From Marinobacter gelidimuriae (lineage in GTDB: Bacteria; Pseudomonadota; Gammaproteobacteria; Pseudomonadales; Oleiphilaceae): a DNA stretch of 64,000 bases. Where the stretch lies: positions 4,055 to 68,054 of the forward strand of contig NZ_KB889840.1 in the NCBI RefSeq assembly GCF_000372805.1, read 5' to 3'. The translations under genes and the position numbers were made by a program. Numbering within the stretch: position 1 is the stretch's first letter; each line of letters opens with the position of its first letter. Of the stretch, positions 8,835-17,146 are shown one piece after another. A model generated the notes under the pieces. That model did no database searches. It saw only the letters and a program-made list of their open reading frames with translations, and was not told the origin of the DNA.

Positions 8835-9557
8835 CTACCGCCCCACCACCCGCTCTGTTTCTTCCATCGGCGTATGGCGTACATCCTCACCCTTAACCAT
8901 GAAAATCACGTTTTCGGCAAGGTTACAGGCGTGGTCTCCTACCCGTTCCAGAGCCCGCAGTACCCACATGATCGACATGCAGCGGGATATGTTGCGGGTA
9001 TCTTCCATCATATGGGTCAGAAGGGTGCGGGCCGCGGCCTGATATTCTTCGTCTACCCGTTTGTCTTCTTTCATCACTCGCAGCGCCTGTTCGGCGTCCA
9101 GCCGCGCAAAGGCGTCCAGGGAGTTGTGCAGCATGGCGTGCACATGGCTGCCAATGTGGCGGACTTCCACGGAGCCGCGTGATGTCTGGCCCTCTTCCTC
9201 CTGCTTCAACGCCAGTTTGGCGATTTTTTTGGCCTCGTCGCCCACCCGCTCCAGGTCAACCACCATTTTAATGACCGCGATCACCAGCCTCAGATCCCGC
9301 GCCGCGGGCTGACGCCGGGCGATGATGAGTATGGCCTCTTCATCGATGTCAATTTCCATCTGGTCAACGCCACGGTCACCTGTACGCACTTGTTCCGCCA
9401 GAACGCTGTCATTGGCCGTCAGCGCCTGCACGGCATTGCCAAGCTGCGCTTCCACCAGCCCGCCCATTTCCAGAAAACGGGTTTTCAGTTCCAGCAGCTC
9501 GTTGTTGAAGCGCTCGGAGATGTGGTCGCCATACATCTGATCTTTGTTGTTCGGCAT
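8835..9557 (-). CDS. phoU: Phosphate signalling regulator PhoU
   Basis: 240 residues from the ATG at 9557 (MPNNKDQMYGDHISERFN), which has GGAG in front. An earlier in-frame ATG at 9593 lies in the spacer after pstB and is not favoured. Two three-helix repeats are visible, each with the metal-binding signature (DLERVGDEAKKIA about 95, LERVGDHACNLAE about 215). PhoU links the PstSCAB transporter to the PhoR/PhoB system and holds Pho genes off when phosphate is plentiful. Last gene of the pst operon. Confidence 0.96.
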   Translation of the reverse strand: MPNNKDQMYGDHISERFNNELLELKTRFLEMGGLVEAQLGNAVQALTANDSVLAEQVRTGDRGVDQMEIDIDEEAILIIARRQPAARDLRLVIAVIKMVVDLERVGDEAKKIAKLALKQEEEGQTSRGSVEVRHIGSHVHAMLHNSLDAFARLDAEQALRVMKEDKRVDEEYQAAARTLLTHMMEDTRNISRCMSIMWVLRALERVGDHACNLAENVIFMVKGEDVRHTPMEETERVVGR

Positions 9558-9601
9558 TGTGTTGCTCCGTAAATATTCTGGCCCTACCGGCACAGGCTGG
9601 T

Positions 9602-10519
9602 TTAGCCGAAACGGCCGGTAATGTAGGATTCGGTCAACGGGTGCTGGGGAGAGGTAAACACCGTGTCGGTTTTGTTCACTTCCACAAGGTGACCCATGTG
9701 AAAATAAGCGGTGCGGTTGGAAACTCGGGCCGCCTGTTGCATGGAGTGAGTCACGATGACGATGGTGTAGCTTTCGGACATCTCGGCAATCAGTTCTTCC
9801 ACCCGTGCAGTTGCAATCGGGTCAAGGGCCGAACAGGGCTCGTCCATCAGGATCACTTCCGGACTGACGGCAATGGCGCGGGCAATACACAGGCGCTGCT
9901 GCTGGCCGCCGGACATGCCGGTTGCCATGGCATCCAGACGGTCTTTAGCCTCATTCCACAACCCCGCCTTGCGAAGGCTGTTTTCGACAATGTCGTCAAG
10001 CTCGGACTTGCGGTTTGCCAGCCCGTGAATTCGGGGCCCATAGGCCACATTGTCGTAGATCGATTTCGGGAACGGATTCGGCTTCTGGAACACCATGCCT
10101 ACCCTGGCCCTCAGTTCAACCACGTCCCGCTTGGATTCATAGATGTTCTGACCGTCCAGCTCAAAAGAGCCTTTGACGCGGCAAATCTCAATGCTGTCAT
10201 TCATGCGATTCAGACATCGTAAAAAAGTTGATTTACCGCAACCAGAAGGACCGATGAAGGCAATAACCTCGTTTCGGCCAATATCCAGGCTGATATTCTT
10301 GATCGCCCGGTCTGCACCGTAGGAAACATCCACATTACGCAGCTTGAATTTAGGGTTGTCGGTAAAGGGCTTTCCAACCGTCTTACCTTCTTCAATCACG
10401 GTATCTTCGGGTTTGTCTTCCATCAGGGTATCTTTGCGTTTGTGTTCAGGCACAGGAACCGCTGCCCCCTTGCTTTGCATGTCGGCTTCTGCGGAAATAC
10501 TCGGACTCATCGTGTTCAT
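9602..10519 (-). CDS. pstB: Phosphate ABC transporter ATP-binding protein PstB
   Basis: 305 residues from the ATG at 10519 (GGAG in front). Walker [10 protein letters not shown], the ABC signature [14 protein letters not shown], Walker [14 protein letters not shown] and the H-loop VTHSM are all present. The first 55 or so residues form a charged N-terminal extension ([20 protein letters not shown]) beyond the usual 260-residue PstB, a feature seen in some marine gammaproteobacteria. It powers the PstA-PstC channel. Follows pstA closely. Confidence 0.96.
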   Translation of the reverse strand: MNTMSPSISAEADMQSKGAAVPVPEHKRKDTLMEDKPEDTVIEEGKTVGKPFTDNPKFKLRNVDVSYGADRAIKNISLDIGRNEVIAFIGPSGCGKSTFLRCLNRMNDSIEICRVKGSFELDGQNIYESKRDVVELRARVGMVFQKPNPFPKSIYDNVAYGPRIHGLANRKSELDDIVENSLRKAGLWNEAKDRLDAMATGMSGGQQQRLCIARAIAVSPEVILMDEPCSALDPIATARVEELIAEMSESYTIVIVTHSMQQAARVSNRTAYFHMGHLVEVNKTDTVFTSPQHPLTESYITGRFG

Positions 10520-10529
10520 ATCATTCTCC

Positions 10530-11807
10530 TTACCAGCGACGCTCAAGCCGCTTGCGCAGCCAGATCGCCAATGCGTTCATAATGATCATGAAGGTAAGCA
10601 GCACCATGATGGCGGCGGATGCCAGCTCTACAAAACCTTGCTCGGAGCTGCTCGCCCAGAGATAAATCTGTACCGGCAGCACGGTGGCTGAACTGAAAAG
10701 CCCGTCAGGTACATCCACAATAAACGCCACCATGCCAATCAGCAGCAGCGGTGCGGTTTCACCCAGAGCCTGAGCCATCCCGATGATGGAACCGGTCAGC
10801 ATACCGGGCATCGCCAGGGGCACCACATGGTGAAGCACCACCTGCATCTTGGAGGCGCCAACACCCTCGGCCGCCTCCCGTATTGAAGGCGGGACACTTT
10901 TAATGGCGGCACGGCTGGAAATAATGATGGTTGGAAGCGTCATTAACGCAAGCACCAAACCACCGACTACAGGAACCGATCGAGGCATTCCGAACAGGTT
11001 TATGAACACCGCCAGGCCCAACAAACCGAAGATGATAGACGGTACCGCGGCCAGGTTATTGATATTCACTTCGATAAAATCGGTGAGCTTGTTCTGGGGC
11101 GCGAACTCTTCCAGATAGACTGCTGCCGAAATTCCCACGGGGAATGAAATGGCCAGGGTCACCAGCATGGTCAACAGGGAACCGACAATCGCGCCAAGAA
11201 CACCGGCGTTGGCAGGCTCTCTGGAGTCGCCTCGACTGAACAGCACGTCGTTGAAGCTGGTGTCGATAATCCCTTTCTGCAACAGCTCGTCCACCCAGCG
11301 CTGCTGCTGTTCGGAAAGCTTGATGCTGTACCGCGGATTGTCCGCATGCTTGACGTATACCGACACCCGATCATGGGCCGGGAACTCAATGGTTTGGGTT
11401 GTATTCAAAAGCTCCGGATTTTTTGTCAGTAAATCGCGGATTTCGCTGTCTGCGAAGGTACCCAGAAAACGGCCCAGCTCACGCTTCTCAGCCGCGCTGG
11501 CCGCCTCAGGAACTTGCGCCTGCAGTGCGGCGATAATCGGCGCCTTAAAATCCGCGCTGGACCATTGATCTTTATCCGTCGGATCATCCAGGTACATCAT
11601 TCCCGAATCGAGAGTCACTTCCAGGGTGATGGTGGTCTTTACGAACCCTGTATGTCCCTTGCTGATAATATCGGCGAACAGGATAAACAGGGACGCGAGT
11701 GCAATGAAAATCGCCAGAATTCCGTACAGCCGGAATCGGCGTTCCGTACGGTACCGGCGTTTCAGCGATTTGCGGACGATCTCCGCCTGAGAACGTTGAT
11801 CAGTCAT
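10530..11807 (-). CDS. pstA: Phosphate ABC transporter permease PstA
   Basis: 425 residues, longer than the roughly 300 of classic PstA. The extra length is an N-terminal transmembrane helix ([18 protein letters not shown]) followed by a periplasmic region of about 170 residues, then the usual six-helix permease with the EAAxGVGAS coupling motif ([19 protein letters not shown]). With PstC it forms the inner-membrane channel. It overlaps pstC by 8 bp. The ATG at 11807 is the only good start. Confidence 0.95.
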   Translation of the reverse strand: MTDQRSQAEIVRKSLKRRYRTERRFRLYGILAIFIALASLFILFADIISKGHTGFVKTTITLEVTLDSGMMYLDDPTDKDQWSSADFKAPIIAALQAQVPEAASAAEKRELGRFLGTFADSEIRDLLTKNPELLNTTQTIEFPAHDRVSVYVKHADNPRYSIKLSEQQQRWVDELLQKGIIDTSFNDVLFSRGDSREPANAGVLGAIVGSLLTMLVTLAISFPVGISAAVYLEEFAPQNKLTDFIEVNINNLAAVPSIIFGLLGLAVFINLFGMPRSVPVVGGLVLALMTLPTIIISSRAAIKSVPPSIREAAEGVGASKMQVVLHHVVPLAMPGMLTGSIIGMAQALGETAPLLLIGMVAFIVDVPDGLFSSATVLPVQIYLWASSSEQGFVELASAAIMVLLTFMIIMNALAIWLRKRLERRW

Positions 11808-13188
11808 ACTGTTCCCTGTATTTACGTACGATTTTCAGTGCGATTACGTTGAGCAGCAGCGTGACAATGAACAGCAGCATGCCCAGGGCGAAGGCCGAAA
11901 GCGTCTTGGCGCTGTCGAATTCCTGGTCACCCACCAGCAGTGTCGCAATCTGAACGGTTACGGTGGTCACCGAGTCCAGCGGATTGGCCGTCAGGTTGGC
12001 CGCGAGTCCTGCCGCCATGACCACAATCATGGTTTCACCGATGGCACGGGACGCCGCCAACAGAATGCCGCCAATAATGCCCGGCAGGGCCGCCGGAAAA
12101 ATCACCTTCTTCATGGTTTCCGACTGCGTCGCACCCAGAGCCAACGAGCCATCGCGCATGGTCTGAGGTACCGCGTTGATCACGTCATCTGACAGCGATG
12201 ACACGAACGGCACAATCATGATTCCCATCACCAGGCCAGCGGCCAGAGCACTCTGAGAAGAGGCTTCAAGGCCCACTATTTCGGCAAGGTCACGAATAAA
12301 CGGGGCAACGGTCAACGCAGCAAAAAAGCCGTAAACGACGGTAGGAATGCCCGCCAGCATCTCCAGCACAGGCTTTATCGTCGACCGCATACGCTTGCTC
12401 GCATACTCTGAAAGATAGATGGCGGACAGCAAGCCAACGGGCACTGCAACCAACAAAGCAATGGCAGAAATCAGCAGGGTGCCGGTGAACAGGGGAATAA
12501 CACCGAAAGCGCCTTCGGAACCTATCTGATCGATCCGTAAAGCGGTTTGAGGACTCCAGCTGGTCCCGAACAGGAACTCGGTAATCGGCACTCTGTCGAA
12601 GAAACGCAGGGTTTCAAGAAAGACCGAGAATACGATGCCTGCCGTGGTCAACACGGCCAAGGCGGCACACACAAAGAAGATTCGACGCAGGGTTGTTTCT
12701 ACGTTTTTTCTGGCGTTTATGTGGGGCGCTACGCGGGTCCAGGCAAAGGTTGCTCCCAACACGGCAATCAACACCACCAGAATTGCCTTAAAGTTGCCAC
12801 TCTTGTCTTGCATGGCTTCCAGCAACGATGCCGCCCCGGCAATATGCTCCGGCACAAACTCAGGGTCGAGGCTGCCCGCTGCCACGTTGCTGATTTGAGA
12901 GAGAATCAGGCTTGCCTGTCCGGCCGATTCGGGCCAGGTATCCTGGGGCAGCGATGCAATCACAATGCCCTGAATGACCTTGCCTTCAAAACCGGCCCAG
13001 ACGGCCAGCACAATCAGTGCCGGGATAGCACACCAAAGTGCTGCACGCGCAGCGTAGTAAAAAGGGAGAGCCTTGAGATTCCGGATGCCGCCAAGGGGCG
13101 CTGCCACAGCCCGGGATCGCATATAAGCGAGGCCATAGGCAACCACGGCGAGAACCAGAATCAGGGGCAGAAGATTGGACGTCTGCAT
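11800..13188 (-). CDS. pstC: Phosphate ABC transporter permease PstC
   Basis: 462 residues with an extended N-terminus: two membrane helices and a periplasmic loop before the permease core, which starts near 220. The coupling loop SLALGATQSETMKKVIFPAALPG and several hydrophobic segments mark it as the second Pst permease. Long PstC and long PstA occur together, as here. It is separated from pstS by 148 bp that include a hairpin, which would lower its expression relative to PstS. Confidence 0.95.
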   Translation of the reverse strand: MQTSNLLPLILVLAVVAYGLAYMRSRAVAAPLGGIRNLKALPFYYAARAALWCAIPALIVLAVWAGFEGKVIQGIVIASLPQDTWPESAGQASLILSQISNVAAGSLDPEFVPEHIAGAASLLEAMQDKSGNFKAILVVLIAVLGATFAWTRVAPHINARKNVETTLRRIFFVCAALAVLTTAGIVFSVFLETLRFFDRVPITEFLFGTSWSPQTALRIDQIGSEGAFGVIPLFTGTLLISAIALLVAVPVGLLSAIYLSEYASKRMRSTIKPVLEMLAGIPTVVYGFFAALTVAPFIRDLAEIVGLEASSQSALAAGLVMGIMIVPFVSSLSDDVINAVPQTMRDGSLALGATQSETMKKVIFPAALPGIIGGILLAASRAIGETMIVVMAAGLAANLTANPLDSVTTVTVQIATLLVGDQEFDSAKTLSAFALGMLLFIVTLLLNVIALKIVRKYREQYD

Positions 13189-13270
13189 ATCAGTCTCTGT
13201 GTTGGTGGTTGTAAGTTAACTGAGCGCCTATTCTGCCAGCTTGCCGCATAAAAATATTCATACAACCGCA

Positions 13271-13308
13271 ACAAAACAACGCAAGCCTGAAAGCCTGCGT
13301 TGTTTTGT
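13271..13308 (-). terminator. Partial terminator between pstS and pstC
   Basis: A hairpin with arms of about 14 bp (AAAACAACGCAAGC at 13273-13286 and GCCTGCGTTGTTTT at 13293-13306; one mismatch) is followed on the minus strand by a T-rich stretch. It lies about 30 bp past the pstS stop. Such a hairpin is expected to let most transcripts end after pstS, giving much more binding protein than permease. Confidence 0.75.
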
Positions 13309-13336
13309 CGTCATCCTTGACGTTGCCTGACCGGCC

Positions 13337-14395
13337 TTATAACTCGTTACCCGTCATCGGCGCCAGTTCTTTCACTGCTTTAGCAATCTTCATGCGCTCG
13401 TTGCGCGGGCTTGGTATCAGGCCTACATCGACCAGGTAGCCGTTATCACCCCAGGTGCCTTCGCTGGTGAACTCGGAAATGTATTCCTGAATACCCGGAA
13501 CAACGCCCACGTGCGCCTTCTTGACGTAGAACCACAGTGAACGGGCTACCGGATATTGGTCGCTGGAAATCGCTTCGGGAGTCGGCTCGACGCCGTTCAC
13601 GGTCGCGGCCTGGATCTGGCCAGTGTTTTCCATCAGGAAGCTGTAGCCGAAGATACCGAGAGTTTCTGGGTCTTGGGCCAGACGCTGAACGATCAGGTTA
13701 TCGTTTTCGCCGGCTTCAATGAACGGGCCGTCTTCACGCATGCTTTGACACACGGTTTTGAACTTGTCTTCGTTGTCGTCTTCCATCTGCGCGATCATGG
13801 GGAACTGTTTGCAACCGCTTTCCATCGCCAACTCAACAAACGCGTCGCGGGTGCCTGACGTCGGAGGCGGGCCCATTACGCTGATGGCAATATCCGGAAG
13901 GCTGGAGTCGATTTCGTTCCAGTTCATGTAAGGGTTGGCAACCAGCTCGTTGCTGCCGTCCGGGTTAGGTACGTCTTTAGCCAGCGCCAGGAAAATTTGT
14001 TTCAGGGACAAGTCGAGCTTTTCCGCTTCCTTGGAGTTTGCCATAACGATACCGTCAGCACCGATACGCACTTCGGTGATTTCCTTGACGCCGTTGGCCT
14101 GGCACATGTCGAATTCGCTCTTCTTCATGCGACGGGAAGCGTTGGTGATGTCCGGGTGCTGGGTGCCAACACCTTGACAGAACAGCTTCAGGCCGCCACC
14201 GGAACCGGTAGATTCAATCTTCGGCGTCGCGAAGTCGGTGTTACGGCCAAAACGCTCGGCAACCACGGTCGCAAAAGGATATACCGTTGACGAACCAACA
14301 ATGCTGATGGTGTCGCGAGCCATGGCCGGAGCCGAAAGTGCCGCAATTGCGCCAGCAAGGGTTACTGTTGTCAGAGCTTTATAGAGTTTAGTCAC
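13337..14395 (-). CDS. pstS: Periplasmic phosphate-binding protein PstS
   Basis: The start chosen is the GTG at 14395, because AGGAG lies 8 nt before it; the upstream ATG codons at 14419 and 14416 overlap or precede that ribosome site. The 352-residue product has a signal peptide (KLYKALTTVTLAGAIAALSAPAMA) and the PstS phosphate-binding motifs IVGSSTVYPFA, STGSGGG and GPPPTSGTRDAF. It captures phosphate in the periplasm and hands it to PstAC. First gene of the operon, under a Pho box. Confidence 0.95.
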   Translation of the reverse strand: MTKLYKALTTVTLAGAIAALSAPAMARDTISIVGSSTVYPFATVVAERFGRNTDFATPKIESTGSGGGLKLFCQGVGTQHPDITNASRRMKKSEFDMCQANGVKEITEVRIGADGIVMANSKEAEKLDLSLKQIFLALAKDVPNPDGSNELVANPYMNWNEIDSSLPDIAISVMGPPPTSGTRDAFVELAMESGCKQFPMIAQMEDDNEDKFKTVCQSMREDGPFIEAGENDNLIVQRLAQDPETLGIFGYSFLMENTGQIQAATVNGVEPTPEAISSDQYPVARSLWFYVKKAHVGVVPGIQEYISEFTSEGTWGDNGYLVDVGLIPSPRNERMKIAKAVKELAPMTGNEL

Positions 14396-14469
14396 CGTGT
14401 TTCTCCTGGGTTGCATCACTTTTTATATCGACATCTGCTGTTTTGATGGCCCAAGACTAGGCATTCTCT

Positions 14470-14487
14470 GTGACAGGTTTGTGACAA
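14470..14487 (-). promoter_or_regulatory. Pho box (PhoB binding site) for pstS
   Basis: On the minus strand the sequence TTGTCACAAACCTGTCAC shows two 7-bp direct repeats (TTGTCAC and CTGTCAC) split by four bases, matching the PhoB consensus. It lies 75 bp before the pstS GTG, the right place to replace the -35 box. This predicts strong induction of pstSCAB-phoU on phosphate starvation. Confidence 0.9.
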
Positions 14488-14623
14488 AGGCTAAAATTAT
14501 CTAAATTCACCATCAGAACCGCGAACACACCTGACAAATGGCAGGCGCGGCATTACCATGCAGCCAAACAATTAAGGAATTTGCCAAACTGGCATTCCGC
14601 CACTTTTCTTAAAGGCCTGTGTG

Positions 14624-15025
14624 ATGAGCACTTTTGACGACGACAACCCAATGCCCCTCGGCGAGTTAATCCTGCGAATCATTCCATTCCCCGGCGATAC
14701 CAACGCCAACGGCGATGTATTCGCGGGCTGGCTGGTGAAGCAAATGGATATTGCTGCGGCCACTATGGCAGCCAGGATATCCCAAGGCCGCAGCGCCACT
14801 GTGGCTATGGACCGGATGGAGTTTTTGTCGCCGGTGCGGGTTGGCTCGCAGGTTGGCTGCTATTGCGAGCTGATCGAAATTGGCCGTAGCTCAATGAATA
14901 TTAAAGTAGAAGTGTGGACGATGGACCGCTACTCCGAAGATCGCCGCAAGGTGACCGAAGGCCGCTTCGTTTACGTGGCGATTGATGAAGTGGGCCGTAT
15001 CCGCGAAGTGCCAGACCAGTCCTGA
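14624..15025 (+). CDS. yciA: Acyl-CoA thioesterase, YciA family
   Basis: 133 residues of a single hot-dog fold. The helix segment DTNANGDVFAGWLVKQMDIAA carries the conserved aspartate, and the strand order matches E. coli YciA closely. The enzyme hydrolyses acyl-CoA to free acid and CoA in the cytoplasm and may keep CoA pools balanced. GTG at 14621 directly precedes the ATG at 14624; either could start it. Stands alone on the plus strand, opposite to the pst operon. Confidence 0.9.
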   Translation: MSTFDDDNPMPLGELILRIIPFPGDTNANGDVFAGWLVKQMDIAAATMAARISQGRSATVAMDRMEFLSPVRVGSQVGCYCELIEIGRSSMNIKVEVWTMDRYSEDRRKVTEGRFVYVAIDEVGRIREVPDQS

Positions 15026-15096
15026 TCCTTGATGTGTGTAATACCTTGGTCTGCTTTAGCGCCCCGGATTGTTGTGAAACCTTGGATTGATACGAT

Positions 15097-15894
15097 ATGG
15101 ACTTTTTTCAGGCGGTTTTTCTTGGCCTGCTGCAGGGGCTGACAGAATTTCTGCCCATCTCCAGCTCTGCCCACCTTATTCTTACACCGGCCCTGCTGGG
15201 CTGGCAGGACCAGGGCGTAGGCTTTGACCTGGCCGTTCACGTGGGCACTCTGCTGGCGGTGGTGCTCTACTTCCGCCGCGATGTGTTCGGCATTGCCCGC
15301 GACGGCTTGGTATCCATGGTCCAGCGCCGGATTGTGGGCCAGGGCGCCATGGCGTTTTATCTTGTGATAGGCACCGTCCCCGCAGGCCTGGCAGGATTGG
15401 CGCTGCTGGATATGATTGATAACGAGCTACGCTCACCTGCGATCATTTTCACCACCACCCTGGTGTTCGGTTTGCTGTTGGGTGTGGCCGACTGGATACC
15501 CAAACGCGATCGCTCGCTGGACTCCATTCGCTGGAAAGACGCGCTGATTGTTGGCCTGGCCCAGGCCATTGCCCTGGTGCCCGGCACCTCGCGCTCGGGC
15601 ATCACCATCACCGCCGGCCTGTTTCTGGGCCTCAGCCGCGAAGCAGCATCCCGCTTTTCATTCCTGCTGGCCATCCCGATTACGGCGCTGGCGGCGAGTG
15701 TAAAAATCCTGGAAGTGGCGATGACGGACACCGCTGTAGACTGGACGGGCTTTCTGATCGGCGGCGTTACTTCATTCGTGATGGCCATCACCGCCATCCA
15801 CTTCTTCCTGAAGTGGCTGAATAAAGTGGGTATGTGGCCGTACGTGGTTTACCGGGTGATTCTGGCTGGGGTGATTTTTGCGGTTCTGATGTAG
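15097..15894 (+). CDS. uppP: Undecaprenyl-diphosphatase UppP (BacA)
   Basis: 265 residues of a polytopic membrane protein with both BacA signature motifs: LLQGLTEFLPISSSAHL near the N-terminus (catalytic glutamate and serines) and PGTSRSGITITAGLFLGLSR near 170. It removes a phosphate from undecaprenyl diphosphate, recycling the lipid carrier for peptidoglycan synthesis. Length is normal. Confidence 0.96.
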   Translation: MDFFQAVFLGLLQGLTEFLPISSSAHLILTPALLGWQDQGVGFDLAVHVGTLLAVVLYFRRDVFGIARDGLVSMVQRRIVGQGAMAFYLVIGTVPAGLAGLALLDMIDNELRSPAIIFTTTLVFGLLLGVADWIPKRDRSLDSIRWKDALIVGLAQAIALVPGTSRSGITITAGLFLGLSREAASRFSFLLAIPITALAASVKILEVAMTDTAVDWTGFLIGGVTSFVMAITAIHFFLKWLNKVGMWPYVVYRVILAGVIFAVLM

Positions 15895-15922
15895 ATTTTG
15901 GAGCCGGTCCATTATTAAGTGC

Positions 15923-17047
15923 TTAGTCAGTAGACGCTTTTTTAAACTTGAAGTTTTTTTTCAGGCCATTCATCCATGACGGCGGTATTACTCCATCATG
16001 CTGTAAACGTCCCACTACTATACCTGGGTGAACTCCAATCTCATCCGCAAAATGGCGAACTTTCGCTTTGTTATTTAAGCCGTTCAACTTGTCGGTGTAT
16101 TGAGCAGGGATTAGCCAGTCTCCAGCCCAACTGTTTGCTTCATGCTCCTGTGGGTCGTCAGTATGAGTAGCGTTAGGATCGTCAAGGAAGACAGATTTTT
16201 TCTCTTCTCTACTCCCAGAGTGCAGCAAAATGTGCGCTGCTTCATGGAAAAAAGTGAACCAGAATTTATCGTTCGTTTTACCGTACAAGGAAAGCTGTAT
16301 AAAAGGCCGTGTAGGGCCTAGCCACCTAGCAACACCACTTACATGGGCTCTTGGGATAGCAGGCACCAAAAAAAATGTTATACCTGCCCCTGAAAGCAAC
16401 TGCCTCATTTTTGGTTCAAACTCTTCCGGCGACTCGCATGTGAATGTGCGAATAACGCGCAAAGCTTTTTCAAAACGAGCTTTGTTGTACTTAGGCACTT
16501 CAACTTGTTCCGCGTGTTGCTCTCCTAACCTTAGCCATGAGGAGATCGCACCAACATCGCATTGCTCAGCCCTGCTTCTGCGAAATGCCATTTGCATACC
16601 ACCGTAGTGCGCTCTCCACTCACTTGGTGATGCAACGCCAAAGAATCGCAGACACGCTTCAACCACATTTGGTTTATTCTTCTCAACCAAGCGTTGCTTA
16701 GCAATGGCGCCGTTATCCATTAATGCTTTAACCGGTAAGTCATCAAGCCAAGGCACCCAATTAGCGTGCTTTTCAGCAGCTTCCAGTCGCGCTTTATGAT
16801 TTTGATAATTAGCTTCGCGAGTTAGCCAAAAATCAACAGTCCCACCGACTACGCGCTCCAGACGAAGTGCAGCGTCAACGCTAAGCAATACTTTGCCGTT
16901 AATAAGCTGACTAACGTGTTTCTCTGTGTACCCCAAACGTTGAGCAAGTTCGGCTTGAGTCCAGCCGCGCTCTTCGGATATATCAAGTATGGATTCGCCA
17001 GGCGGGGAGACCCAGTCTGGCGCAAAGGCAGCACTCAACTCAGTCAT
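15923..17047 (-). CDS. XRE/HigA-type HTH protein fused to ImmA/IrrE metallopeptidase
   Basis: 374 residues. The first 80 form an XRE helix-turn-helix of the HigA type (GWTQAELAQRLGYTEKHVSQL). The C-terminal half is an ImmA/IrrE-type domain with HExxH in FHEAAHILLH and a downstream glutamate segment (QEHEANSWAGDWLIP). Such proteins act as antitoxins or as protease-regulated repressors. The ATG overlaps a 25-codon open frame that resembles a toxin end (see 17040-17117). Codon use and AT content differ slightly from neighbouring housekeeping genes, suggesting transfer. Substrate unknown. Confidence 0.85.
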   Translation of the reverse strand: MTELSAAFAPDWVSPPGESILDISEERGWTQAELAQRLGYTEKHVSQLINGKVLLSVDAALRLERVVGGTVDFWLTREANYQNHKARLEAAEKHANWVPWLDDLPVKALMDNGAIAKQRLVEKNKPNVVEACLRFFGVASPSEWRAHYGGMQMAFRRSRAEQCDVGAISSWLRLGEQHAEQVEVPKYNKARFEKALRVIRTFTCESPEEFEPKMRQLLSGAGITFFLVPAIPRAHVSGVARWLGPTRPFIQLSLYGKTNDKFWFTFFHEAAHILLHSGSREEKKSVFLDDPNATHTDDPQEHEANSWAGDWLIPAQYTDKLNGLNNKAKVRHFADEIGVHPGIVVGRLQHDGVIPPSWMNGLKKNFKFKKASTD

Positions 17048-17117
17048 GATAGTCCCCTATATATTCAATACACACTATGGTCACTTGGGCCCAGTCGATA
17101 CCCCCGTCATCCTTCAT
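17040..17117 (-). pseudogene. Possible C-terminal relic of a HigB/RelE-type toxin
   Basis: A 25-codon frame (MKDDGGIDWAQVTIV then CIEYIGDYHD) ends with a TGA overlapping the ATG of the HTH-ImmA gene. Toxins of the RelE/HigB group that precede HigA-ImmA antitoxins often end in a V.I.DYH-like tail and overlap the antitoxin start in this way. The body of such a toxin is missing because uvrD ends at 17147, only 30 bp upstream. This is a speculative reading of a very short sequence. Confidence 0.3.
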
Positions 17118-17146
17118 GGGGCAAGGCTCATTGGCTGGACTGAACA

